This document shows positions 1 through 7,287 of a stretch of 23,739 nt of DNA, piece by piece. The translations under genes were made by a program, and so were the position numbers. The DNA is from CAYUCE01 sp964443275. GTDB lineage: Bacteria > Bipolaricaulota > Bipolaricaulia > CAYUCE01. Location: positions 1-23,739 of the forward strand of contig CAYUCE010000025.1 of the NCBI GenBank assembly GCA_964443275.1, in the 5' to 3' direction. Below the pieces are notes generated by a model. It did not search any database. It was not told the origin of the DNA and saw only the letters and a program-made list of their open reading frames with translations. The stretch's first letter is position 1. Each line of letters starts with the position of its first letter.

Positions 1-1
1 T

Positions 2-124
2 ATAAATAAGATGGGTATTTTCCTTAACCAGGCCGTGGATAACCAGATAAGGGCTAATTCATTTAAGCTAAATGAAAAGACGGCCATTGGAGGTGATGTT
101 GAGGGAAATCTGGTCAAAGATTAA
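2..124 (+). CDS. C-terminal end of an unidentified protein (cut by window edge)
   Basis: An open frame runs from the left edge to a TAA at 122-124 and gives about 40 residues. It ends in a hydrophilic stretch with the glycine-rich string IGGDVEGN. I do not recognise the family. The glycine pattern is faintly like bactofilin repeats, but this is too short to call. An internal ATG at 11 exists, so it could also be a short ORF rather than a gene tail. It lies about 90 nt before thiN on the same strand. Confidence 0.35.
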   Translation: MNKMGIFLNQAVDNQIRANSFKLNEKTAIGGDVEGNLVKD

Positions 125-216
125 AAATTACTTTGATATATCCATACCAGCCAATGCCGGCAGATTTGGACCACACCCGGCAATTAATTAAAGTGATAAA
201 TACTAAACTTTTAACC

Positions 217-867
217 ATGGAAACTATATTAATCCTAGCTAATGGAGTCTGGGGAAAAAAAGAGGAACTTGCCAGCTTGGCAGATAAAGCCGACTACATC
301 ATCGCCGTGGATGGAGGGTGGGCCAAGCTTAAAAGATGCAGGTTGAACCTCCAAGTCGATTCATTAATTGGTGACCTCGATTCGCTGGATCAAAGTAAAT
401 TCCAAGTTCCAGACAATGTAGAAATTAAAAAATATCCCCGGGAAAAGGATAAGACGGATTTGGAGTTGGCAGTTGATGAAGCTATAAAACTTAATCCTAG
501 AGAAATAACAGTATTTGGGGCTTTAGGCAATAGAATTGACCACACTCTGACTAATATCTTAATGCTCGAGAAGATGGCCAGAGGTAATATCCGAGGAAAG
601 ATCATAAATGACCCCCATCGAATTTATGCCGTCTTCCCAGGATATAGCTTGAAATTTGCGGCAAAAACCAACGATACGATTTCTCTTATACCCATCACTA
701 AAAGCGTAGAAGGCATCTCTACTCAAGGTTTAAAGTACGTTTTAAAAGACGAACCTCTTTACCGCACACCCACCAGAGGCATATCCAACCAGGCCATTGC
801 ATCCTCTGTTGAGATTGAAAATAAACGGGGGATACTTTTAGTTATCCATCAACCGCAGGTTGACTAA
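217..867 (+). CDS. thiN: thiamine pyrophosphokinase (ThiN/TPK type)
   Basis: Transfers pyrophosphate from ATP to thiamine to give the cofactor TPP, in the cytosol. With the start at ATG 217 the protein has 216 residues, the usual TPK length. It shows DGG at 32-34, GDLDSL at 52-57, EKDKTDLE at 76-83 and GALGNRIDH at 101-109, the nucleotide- and thiamine-binding signatures of the family. An in-frame TTG at 133 would add 28 residues with no family resemblance, so ATG 217 is preferred although no clear ribosome binding site precedes it. It lies just upstream of a TPP riboswitch and a thiamine-precursor importer. Its stop codon overlaps the -35 box of the promoter for that importer operon, so thiN itself is not under this riboswitch. 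Confidence 0.93.
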   Translation: METILILANGVWGKKEELASLADKADYIIAVDGGWAKLKRCRLNLQVDSLIGDLDSLDQSKFQVPDNVEIKKYPREKDKTDLELAVDEAIKLNPREITVFGALGNRIDHTLTNILMLEKMARGNIRGKIINDPHRIYAVFPGYSLKFAAKTNDTISLIPITKSVEGISTQGLKYVLKDEPLYRTPTRGISNQAIASSVEIENKRGILLVIHQPQVD

Positions 868-888
868 AGGCTCTCCTCGTGGTATTAT
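860..888 (+). promoter_or_regulatory. sigma-A-type promoter of the thiamine transport operon
   Basis: TTGACT at 860-865, a 17-bp spacer and TATTAT at 883-888 closely match the housekeeping -35/-10 consensus. Transcription would start near 895, just before the first paired base of the TPP aptamer at 898. The -35 box overlaps the thiN stop codon (865-867). Placement relative to the riboswitch makes this a convincing call. Confidence 0.8.
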
Positions 889-897
889 TATTTTGTC

Positions 898-998
898 ATA
901 GGGGAGCTTGAGGGCTGAGAGGGGACTGAAAGGTCTCGACCCTAAGAACCTGATCCGGGTAATACCGGCGTAGGGATCTTCCTGGTGTCTCACCCTAT
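898..998 (+). ncRNA. TPP riboswitch (THI element)
   Basis: The conserved core is present: CTGAGA at 915-920, then the ACCTGAT...TAATACCGG...CGTAGGGA block at about 948-976, which forms the pyrimidine- and pyrophosphate-sensing helices. P1 is formed by ATAGGG (898-903) and CCCTAT (993-998). It precedes a thiamine-precursor ABC importer, so binding of TPP is expected to switch that operon off. The expression platform is not a textbook terminator, because no hairpin followed by a T-run is seen before the first gene. The segment AGCTTCCCCT at 1018-1027 could pair with 900-908 (one bulge) and compete with P1. Confidence 0.95.
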
Positions 999-1088
999 AA
1001 ATATTTACAAAAAATTTAGCTTCCCCTTAAAAGTTGAAAGACTATTTCAGATATAGATTACATCTATTGCTTTCTCAGGGAGTAGCAG

Positions 1089-1859
1089 ATGGACTTTAGG
1101 AATTTAACTAAGATTCAAACTTATAAAAAGCATATTTGGATTATAAGCCTAATCAGTTTCATAGGCTTGTGGCAAATAATTACCATGATTTTTAATATTC
1201 CTACTTACCTGTTGCCTTCCCCAGTTAAAGTGTTTAACGCGCTAGCGAGGGATATGCAAGTTATCTCAAGCCATTTTATAGTGACTTTGGAAGAGACAGT
1301 AGCTGGACTGGGTTTAGCTGTCGCCGTAGGCATTTTTACCGCTGTTTTGATGAACACTTTCCAGATTACCGGAGAGCTGATTTATCCCTACCTGGTTCTT
1401 TCTCAGGCTATACCACTGATTGCCGTTGCTCCCCTGGTTCTTATCTGGTTTGGTCTGGGCATATTTGCCAAAGTTCTTATCGTAGGATTCGTTTGCTTCT
1501 TCCCTATTGCTGTAAATTCTTATGAAGGTTTTCAAGCGGTTAATGACGAAATGTTAGATTTTATGGATACTTTAAATGCTTCTAAGTGGCAGAGATATAG
1601 ACATCTAGATATCCCGGCTTCCCTTCCCGGTATATTCGCCGGTCTTAAGATAGCCGCAACCTATAGCGTATTAGGAGCAGTTATCGGGGAATGGTTAGGG
1701 GGGATCAAAGGTATAGGTATTTACATGACTCGGGCTTTAAATTCTTTTCGGACGGACAAACTCTTTGGAGCAATTATGGTGGTGATGGTAGCTAGTTTTT
1801 TAATCTTTAAATTTGTGGATTGGTTAAGCGACAAATTTACACCTTGGACTAAGGAGTAA
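1089..1859 (+). CDS. thiX: ABC transporter permease, thiamine-precursor type (ThiX-like)
   Basis: Integral membrane subunit of an importer, 256 residues. Several hydrophobic segments are visible (about 18-37, 68-90, 97-140, 190-210, 222-242). The EAA-type cytoplasmic loop that contacts the ATPase lies around residues 158-185 (DTLNASKWQRYRHLDIPASL). It is the first gene after the TPP riboswitch. AGGGAG at 1077-1082 is a reasonable ribosome binding site. It is followed after 15 nt by an NMT1/THI5-type binding protein and then an ATPase. In Firmicutes, ThiXYZ systems import N-formyl-aminomethyl-pyrimidine or related HMP precursors. The substrate here is inferred from the riboswitch and the binding-protein family. 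The permease alone belongs to the broad SsuC/TauC-like family. Confidence 0.88.
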   Translation: MDFRNLTKIQTYKKHIWIISLISFIGLWQIITMIFNIPTYLLPSPVKVFNALARDMQVISSHFIVTLEETVAGLGLAVAVGIFTAVLMNTFQITGELIYPYLVLSQAIPLIAVAPLVLIWFGLGIFAKVLIVGFVCFFPIAVNSYEGFQAVNDEMLDFMDTLNASKWQRYRHLDIPASLPGIFAGLKIAATYSVLGAVIGEWLGGIKGIGIYMTRALNSFRTDKLFGAIMVVMVASFLIFKFVDWLSDKFTPWTKE

Positions 1860-1874
1860 GGAGGAGGTATAAAA

Positions 1875-2882
1875 ATGAAAAAAAGTATATTTGTATGGAT
1901 TTTGTTGATTTTAGTGAGTTTTGGTTTGGTCACCTTAGGGGCTAAAGATACGAATCAGCGGATAAAGGTGGCTTTGGATTGGACCCCAAATACTAATCAT
2001 ACCGGATTGTATGTAGCTAAGAAATTAGGTTTCTTCGATCAGCAGGGTTTGGAAGTAGATATAGTGCAGCCTGGTCCGGCGGGCGCAAGGCAGCTAGTAG
2101 CCACTGGAAAGACAGAATTTGGCATCGATCATCAAGAGTACGTTACCATGAGTCGAACCAATCAAGATATCCCGGTGGTATCAATAGCTACCATTATTCA
2201 GCATAATACTTCCGGATTTGCCTCGTTGGAAAAGAAGGGTATCGATGATATCGAGGATTTTGAAGGAAAACGATACGGGGGATGGAGTAGTGAATTGGAA
2301 GAAAAGGTAGTCCAATCAGTGATGAAGCTGGAGGGGGCGGACTTTAAATCGGTGACTTTCGTAAATAAGGGAACGGTTGATTTTCCCACTGCAGCGAGAC
2401 AGAATATGGCTGATTTCTTCTGGATTTTCTATGGTTGGGACGGGATTAACGCAATTATCCAGGGGCTTGAGTTTAACTACATCCCTCTTATCGAAATCTC
2501 CGAAGTATTTGATTACTACACCCCGATAATTATCACTTCCGAATCTATGATCGATAAGAATCCTGAACTGGCGAAGAGGTTTCTGCAGGCAACCTCGAAA
2601 GGTTACGAATACGCGATAAATAATCCCCAACAAGCTGCTGAGATACTTTTAGAATATGTTCCCGAACTGGATGAGGAGTTAGTCAAAAAGTCTCAGAACT
2701 ACTTGTCTAAAAAGTACGCCGAAGACACAGATGTCTGGGGAATACAGAAACGAGAAGTTTGGAGTCGTTTCAGCGAATGGATGTACGAAAATGGACTGAT
2801 AGATGAAATGATGGATGTGGATAAGGCCTTTACTAACGAATCCCTCCCCACTGGAGGTGTAGACGGTAACTCGGATTCTTGA
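1875..2882 (+). CDS. thiY: NMT1/THI5-family periplasmic/extracellular substrate-binding protein (ThiY-like)
   Basis: Solute-binding component, 335 residues. The N-terminus (1-23) is a typical signal peptide with a hydrophobic core and a likely cleavage after LGA. There is no lipobox cysteine, so it is not an obvious lipoprotein. The mature start VALDWTPNTNHTGLYVAKK and the following QPGPAGARQL and GKTEFGIDHQE are characteristic of THI5/NMT1-like pyrimidine-precursor binders. A strong ribosome binding site (AAGGAGGAGG) precedes ATG 1875. Together with the permease and ATPase it should bring a thiamine pyrimidine moiety into the cell under TPP control. The exact ligand (HMP, formyl-aminomethyl-pyrimidine or another) cannot be read from the sequence. 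Confidence 0.92.
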   Translation: MKKSIFVWILLILVSFGLVTLGAKDTNQRIKVALDWTPNTNHTGLYVAKKLGFFDQQGLEVDIVQPGPAGARQLVATGKTEFGIDHQEYVTMSRTNQDIPVVSIATIIQHNTSGFASLEKKGIDDIEDFEGKRYGGWSSELEEKVVQSVMKLEGADFKSVTFVNKGTVDFPTAARQNMADFFWIFYGWDGINAIIQGLEFNYIPLIEISEVFDYYTPIIITSESMIDKNPELAKRFLQATSKGYEYAINNPQQAAEILLEYVPELDEELVKKSQNYLSKKYAEDTDVWGIQKREVWSRFSEWMYENGLIDEMMDVDKAFTNESLPTGGVDGNSDS

Positions 2883-2913
2883 AGTAAAAGCTCTTTACAA
2901 AAACTACGAAGAA

Positions 2914-3615
2914 TTGGAAGTTTTAAAGGATATAGGTTTTGGGGTGAGAGAGAGGGAGTTCTTAACCATTCTGGGCCCTTCCGGTTGCGGAAAGAGCACT
3001 CTATTTAAGGTGCTGCTTCACTTGGAGGATTATCAATCCGGAAAGATCGAAAGAAATTATCAAACTGCCGGTTACCTGCCCCAGGATGGTCTCTTGTTTC
3101 CCTGGAAAACGCTGACTGAAAATGTTGAGCTTCCCATGGTACTTCGAGGTATGGATAAAGAAACTCGGCGACAAAGGATCTACCAGAATCTAGAAACATT
3201 TGGCTTAAAGGGGTTTGAAAACGTTTATCCCAAAGAGCTATCCGGGGGTATGAAGCAGAGAGCAGCACTCCTAAGAACCATCGTGACCGATGCTCCCATC
3301 CTTTATTTGGATGAACCTTTCGGGGCACTTGACGCTATTACCCGAAGCCACTTACAAAAATGGCTGGCAAATTTGGTAAGCAATATTGATAGAACCATTC
3401 TATTTATAACTCACGATATAGAGGAGGCAATTTTCCTTTCGGAAAGAATAATATTGCTTACCGATCGACCGGCGCGGATTCTTGATGATATAAAGATAAA
3501 CATCGACAAAAGTGACCAAACAAACCGAGTCAGCAATGCTTTCCATCAACTTAAAAGTAAGTTGCTAAAAATGATTGAGGAGGGAACAAACCATGCCCAA
3601 AACGGAACCATTTGA
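2914..3615 (+). CDS. thiZ: ABC transporter ATPase, thiamine-precursor importer (ThiZ-like), start uncertain
   Basis: ATP-hydrolysing subunit. It has Walker A GPSGCGKST, a Q-loop LPQDG, signature LSGGMKQR, Walker B LYLDEP and the switch THD, all intact. TTG 2914 is the first ordinary start codon, but the frame is open back to the codon after a TAG at 2860-2862. Residues encoded at 2875-2913 (ILEVKALYKNYEE) look like the first beta strand and A-loop of an ABC domain, so the real protein very probably begins upstream at a non-standard codon (ATT 2875 is the best candidate; GGAGGTG at 2853-2859 could be its ribosome binding site, though 15 nt away). It belongs to the riboswitch-controlled operon and its 3' end overlaps the methyltransferase gene by 23 nt. 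Confidence 0.88.
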   Translation: MEVLKDIGFGVREREFLTILGPSGCGKSTLFKVLLHLEDYQSGKIERNYQTAGYLPQDGLLFPWKTLTENVELPMVLRGMDKETRRQRIYQNLETFGLKGFENVYPKELSGGMKQRAALLRTIVTDAPILYLDEPFGALDAITRSHLQKWLANLVSNIDRTILFITHDIEEAIFLSERIILLTDRPARILDDIKINIDKSDQTNRVSNAFHQLKSKLLKMIEEGTNHAQNGTI

Positions 3616-4234
3616 AAAATATTATAAAGAATATGACGCTTGGTTTGAGCAAAATGAGACCATATACGAATCCGAACTTTTAGCCATAAAGAAGCTTCTA
3701 CCCAATGGACAGGGAAAGGCAGTGGAAATTGGGGTGGGAAGCGGTAGATTTGCCTCCAGGTTGGGAATCAAAACGGGAGTGGAACCGGCAGAGGGCATAG
3801 CGAACCTAGCTAGAAAGAGGGGAATAGAGGTCGTTAAGGGGCCAGCAGAGGATCTGCCCTTAGAAAATGAGTCTTATCAACTGGCCCTTCTTTCCACCAC
3901 CATTTGCTTTGTGGATGATATTGATAAGGCCTTCCAAGAAGCTTATAGAATATTAGTTAATAAAGGTTGCATAATAGTAGCTTTTATCCCTAAAGAAAGC
4001 GAGTTCGGAAAGCTGTATCAGAAGATAAAGGATCAAGATAAATTCTTCAAAATCGCTAATTTCTATACCAAGAAGACAGTCATGGATTCGTTGGAGAAGG
4101 CCGGTTTTTCGAGGTTTGAAACTGTACAAACTTTGGTAGGTGATCCCCAGGAGGCCAACCAAAAGGTTCAACAGCCTGTCAAGGGGGCCAATCAAGGTTC
4201 GTTTATTGTAATTAGAGGAATCAAAGAAAAATAG
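3593..4234 (+). CDS. class I SAM-dependent methyltransferase of unknown substrate
   Basis: 213 residues with a Methyltransf_11-like Rossmann fold. Motif I EIGVGSGRFA, motif II near VEPAEGIANLA, motif III region GPAEDLPLEN and the post-motif LLSTTICFVDD are all readable. ATG 3593 is chosen over TTG 3575 because GAGGAGGG (3577-3584) sits 8 nt upstream. It begins inside the ATPase gene (23-nt overlap), so it is translationally linked to a TPP-riboswitch operon. That suggests a role connected with thiamine or the imported precursor, but no specific substrate can be named. Methyltransferases of this fold also act on quinones, lipids and many small molecules. Confidence 0.82.
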   Translation: MPKTEPFEKYYKEYDAWFEQNETIYESELLAIKKLLPNGQGKAVEIGVGSGRFASRLGIKTGVEPAEGIANLARKRGIEVVKGPAEDLPLENESYQLALLSTTICFVDDIDKAFQEAYRILVNKGCIIVAFIPKESEFGKLYQKIKDQDKFFKIANFYTKKTVMDSLEKAGFSRFETVQTLVGDPQEANQKVQQPVKGANQGSFIVIRGIKEK

Positions 4235-4260
4235 ACCTAATTTGTGCCTAACCTCCTCAA

Positions 4261-4289
4261 TTGACAACCAACCCGTAATTTAATAGGGT
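4261..4289 (+). promoter_or_regulatory. probable sigma-A-type promoter of hisS
   Basis: A perfect TTGACA at 4261-4266 is followed after 17 bp by TAGGGT at 4284-4289, a poor -10 match. Transcription would start near 4296-4299, giving a leader of about 25 nt to ATG 4322. The -35 is convincing and the -10 is weak. Confidence 0.45.
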
Positions 4290-4321
4290 TTAAAAACCAA
4301 CTTATGATAGGTGATAAGCGG

Positions 4322-5626
4322 ATGCTTCAAACAGCCAGAGGAATGACCGATTACCCGCCGGAAGAGAAGATCATCCGGCAAAATATAGTTGAAACTTTAA
4401 AAAGGATATTTGAAACTTACGGTTTTAACCCTTTAGAAACCCCAATTGTAGAACGATGGAAGACCCTTTCGGCCAAATACGCCGGTGGGGAACAGATCTT
4501 AAAGGAGACTTTTAGGCTTACCGATCGCGGAGGTCGCCAACTGGGCTTAAGATATGAGCTCACCACCTCCATGGCCAGATACATAGGCTCAAATCCCATG
4601 ATCAAGAAACCTTTTAAAGTCTATCAGATAGGGCCGGTGTTTAGAGACGGGCCCATCAAAAAAGGTCGCACTCGTCAATTTATACAGTGTGACGCAGATA
4701 CCGTGGGTTCGGATTCAATGTTAGCCGATGCAGAATTGATCAATCTCACCCACCATTTCTTCGGCGAAATAGGCTTCCCGGTGATAGCCAAGGTAAATAA
4801 CCGAAAGATCCTGCGGGGGCTTATCCAGCTAGCGGATATCGATCCGGATAAATCAGAACAGGCCATCCTCTCACTAGATAAGCTGGCCAAAATCGGACCA
4901 GATGGCGTCCTAGATGAATTTAAAAAAACCCGAATCGATACAACCAAAGGGGAGAAATTGTTGCAATTAACAAGTTCCGCCGGGGATAATCAAAAAAAAA
5001 TAGCCGAACTGAGCGAGAAAATACCCCAAAATGAGGGGGTAGATGAAATAAAAGAGGTCTTTGGACACCTTCAAGAACCGGAAAAGTCCGTCTTTGAACC
5101 CTCCTTGGCCCGAGGGTTGGCTTATTATACCGGTACTATCTTTGAGTTTTACTTACAAGTTGGCGAATTTAGCTCCTCACTGGCAGCCGGCGGCCGGTAC
5201 GATGAGCTAATCGGGAATTTTGCCCCGGGTAAGGAGCAATTTCCGGCCGTAGGGATCTCCTTCGGCTTAGAACCGCTGACCGTATTGGTAAAGGATAAAA
5301 ATAAATCGGAAGGGCGAGAAACCAAAAAGTCCTTAACTCAAGTTTATGTAATCCCCATAGGCACCAGGGAAGAAAGTTGGAAAATGCTTGAGTCTTTAAG
5401 ATCGGCTGGAATCCGGGCGGATATCGATTTAATGGATAGAGGGGTGGGCTCGGCTTTGGAGTTTGCCAACTCCTACCATATTCCCTACTGCCTGCTTATT
5501 GGGGAAAGAGAGCTTAAATTAGAGAAGGTAACCTTAAAAGATATGGGATCCGGCAACGAGGAAGCTTTATCTTTAGAAGAAACAATTTCCAAACTTAAAA
5601 CTCGTTCTCCGCTTCAACGAAACTAG
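4322..5626 (+). CDS. hisS: histidyl-tRNA synthetase, archaeal/eukaryotic-like type
   Basis: Charges tRNA-His with histidine. From ATG 4322 (AGGTGA at 4309-4314, 7 nt upstream; an in-frame ATG at 4304 has no such site) it has 434 residues. The class II core shows motif 2 around residues 98-120 (FKVYQIGPVFRDGP then KGRTRQF), the histidine-specific RGLAYYTG at 264-271, and motif 3 near 287-317 (AAGGRYDELIG, GISFGLEPL). An HGTP anticodon-binding domain follows from about 335. Strings such as LRYELTTSMARYI, QFIQCDADTVG and AKVNNRKIL are of the archaeal/eukaryotic-like group rather than the E. coli type. The C-terminal domain and the Arg of RGLAYYTG argue against the HisZ paralogue. Confidence 0.92.
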   Translation: MLQTARGMTDYPPEEKIIRQNIVETLKRIFETYGFNPLETPIVERWKTLSAKYAGGEQILKETFRLTDRGGRQLGLRYELTTSMARYIGSNPMIKKPFKVYQIGPVFRDGPIKKGRTRQFIQCDADTVGSDSMLADAELINLTHHFFGEIGFPVIAKVNNRKILRGLIQLADIDPDKSEQAILSLDKLAKIGPDGVLDEFKKTRIDTTKGEKLLQLTSSAGDNQKKIAELSEKIPQNEGVDEIKEVFGHLQEPEKSVFEPSLARGLAYYTGTIFEFYLQVGEFSSSLAAGGRYDELIGNFAPGKEQFPAVGISFGLEPLTVLVKDKNKSEGRETKKSLTQVYVIPIGTREESWKMLESLRSAGIRADIDLMDRGVGSALEFANSYHIPYCLLIGERELKLEKVTLKDMGSGNEEALSLEETISKLKTRSPLQRN

Positions 5627-5714
5627 AAGCAGCAAAGTAGAGAATGAGGGGTTTCCACTGAAGAACAAGTTTATGGAATTTTCGAAATCGTATGAGAGGA
5701 TCTGAAAAATTCTC

Positions 5715-6056
5715 ATGAGAGAGACGCTTCGTTCCAAAATTCATAAAGCATGCGTAACTGAGGCCCACCTAGATTATATGGGCAGTATTACCATAGATAA
5801 GGATTTAATGGAAAAAGTTGGATTACTCCGGGGTGAAAAAGTTTTAGTTGTTGACAACACTAACGGGACCAGGTTAGAAACTTATTGTTTAGTGGGCCAA
5901 AGAGGTTCGGGCACTATTTGCATTAATGGTGCTGCTGCTCACTTGATCAAGCCCGGGGATGAAATTACCATTATGGGCTTTGAGCTTACCGATCAACCCA
6001 TCAAAGCCAAGAAAATCCTGGTGGATAAAAATAACAGATTTCTTAAATTCTTATGA
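5715..6056 (+). CDS. panD: aspartate 1-decarboxylase precursor (pyruvoyl enzyme)
   Basis: Makes beta-alanine from L-aspartate for pantothenate and coenzyme A. At 113 residues it is slightly shorter than the usual 117-130. The self-processing site is GSITID with the Gly23-Ser24 bond, where Ser24 becomes the pyruvoyl group. The substrate-binding lysine corresponds to Lys8 in SKIHKA, and the NGAAAHL segment (71-77) is conserved. No panB or panC neighbour is present. Upstream AGAGGA is 14 nt from the start, which is longer than ideal, and the start codon lies in a 10-bp palindrome (5711-5720). Confidence 0.94.
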   Translation: MRETLRSKIHKACVTEAHLDYMGSITIDKDLMEKVGLLRGEKVLVVDNTNGTRLETYCLVGQRGSGTICINGAAAHLIKPGDEITIMGFELTDQPIKAKKILVDKNNRFLKFL

Positions 6057-6256
6057 AACTAAATATTACCTCAGCTTTGAATATCTATCTGACCCAACCT
6101 TTTTATGGACTTTCCTATAGATATCTGCAGTCCTCATAACCCATTTTGAAAGGCTCTTATGATGTACTGCTAATTTTAAAGCTAGGGAGAGCTTCTGCTT
6201 TTGAGGGATTATCCTGGAAGGTGAGCATTACAGGAATCAATTTATATTGAATATGG

Positions 6257-6760
6257 TTAGGATTGTGAAGAATCAACCGGAGGGAATTTAGTCAGGATCC
6301 TTCTCCACTCTTTTTCCAAATCTTCTTGATCTTCCAAAAACTTGGTCTCCGCGCATCCATCTTCAATCAGATACTCAACTTGATAAGGGATACCTAGTTC
6401 ATCCATCTTCGCCACCCCTTCTTCTATCTCCGGATGACAGGCAATTGCAAACACCGCCTTGGGTAGCCCTACTTCTTTCATAAGAGAAACTACCCCCCTT
6501 CCTCCGGTAAGGATGTAAACGCCCCGGTAGCCTATTTCTTCCGCCACACATTTCATCGGCGGGATGGGACAGGTTAAACCATCTTCCCTCCTTTGACCGC
6601 AAGCTTCGCACTTAATCACTCCATACTTTCCTCTGGGTGCCCGGCACAGGTTGCTCCTAAGACACTGGGGAAGCAAAACCACCCTATCAGAATAGGGAAT
6701 TTTACTCAAAATCTTTTGAGCATCCGTCTCTATCTTCCAATCGCTTATTTTAGCTTCCAT
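6257..6760 (-). CDS. DUF116 domain protein, cysteine-rich
   Basis: 167 residues with eight cysteines in the conserved part: C33 and C39 in LPQCLRSNLCR, C51 and C54 in KCEACG, C64, C71, C108 in ACHPEIEEG and C136. This spacing is the DUF116 family pattern. Ligation of a metal or Fe-S cluster is plausible from the cysteines but not shown. It is the last gene of the minus-strand group, 70 nt after the YjbQ-like gene, with GAAAGG before the ATG, so it may be the tail of the hopanoid/isoprenoid operon. The function is unknown. The downstream 200 nt (6057-6256) separates it from panD on the other strand and contains only weak hairpins. Confidence 0.8.
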   Translation of the reverse strand: MEAKISDWKIETDAQKILSKIPYSDRVVLLPQCLRSNLCRAPRGKYGVIKCEACGQRREDGLTCPIPPMKCVAEEIGYRGVYILTGGRGVVSLMKEVGLPKAVFAIACHPEIEEGVAKMDELGIPYQVEYLIEDGCAETKFLEDQEDLEKEWRRILTKFPPVDSSQS

Positions 6761-6830
6761 TGTGGTACACCCTTTCAGACGATTATCTCTTCCTAAATAC
6801 CTGGATCGATATGGTCAAAATTATAAAAAA

Positions 6831-7283
6831 TTATGCTCCCACGATCTGTAAAATTACTTTGCGCTCCCTGGGTCGGTCTAATTCTATCAAAAATACTCTC
6901 TGCCACCTTCCAAACTGCAACTCTGAATCTATAATGGGTATAGTAGCACTGGTATCTAAAGTTAAATGTTGACAGTGAGCATGCCCGTTGGGACACTCAT
7001 CCTCAGTCATATTTACAGTGCGTAAGGAAAAATCATTGTGTTTGTAATTTCCATCTCGAGGAGCAATCTCATCTAAAAAATCCTTCATATCCTCAAGCAA
7101 TAGAGGCTCCAGTTCATTTATCTTGATAGCTGCGGTAGTATGCTTGCAGTAAACCACACAGAAACCATTTTCTATACCAGATTCCTTGGCAAACTCCTTC
7201 ACTGAATCAGTTAAATCCACAAAATCATAAGGTTCTTGCGTCTTTATGGATAAGAGTTTGTGACAACAGTTTGAAGTTAACAT
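6831..7283 (-). CDS. yjbQ: YjbQ/UPF0047 family (secondary thiamine-phosphate synthase-like)
   Basis: 150 residues. Family landmarks are CKHTTAAI (about 46-53), NGHAHCQH (about 99-106) and the C-terminal FGRWQRVFLIELDRPR. The conserved histidines of these motifs are all present. E. coli YjbQ can complement loss of thiamine phosphate synthase, which is the basis for the family name, but its physiological role is unsettled. A very strong ribosome binding site (AAAGGAGGG) lies inside the end of ispH, only 4 nt separating the genes, so it is co-transcribed with ispH and the hopanoid genes. Whether it serves thiamine synthesis or an isoprenoid-linked phosphate reaction here is open. Confidence 0.9.
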   Translation of the reverse strand: MLTSNCCHKLLSIKTQEPYDFVDLTDSVKEFAKESGIENGFCVVYCKHTTAAIKINELEPLLLEDMKDFLDEIAPRDGNYKHNDFSLRTVNMTEDECPNGHAHCQHLTLDTSATIPIIDSELQFGRWQRVFLIELDRPRERKVILQIVGA

Positions 7284-7287
7284 GATT

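Noticed and set aside
2316..2633. 105-residue minus-strand ORF inside the thiamine-precursor binding-protein gene
   Set aside because: Antisense to a conserved gene, no ribosome binding site, and the composition follows the codon structure of the real gene.
6081..6124. Inverted repeat ATATCTAT/ATAGATAT after panD
   Set aside because: AT-only eight-base arms with a 28-base loop; too weak to support a terminator or an operator.
6179..6194. Short hairpin AAGCT-AGGGAG-AGCTT between panD and the DUF116 gene as a two-way terminator
   Set aside because: Only five base pairs and no proper T-run on either strand.
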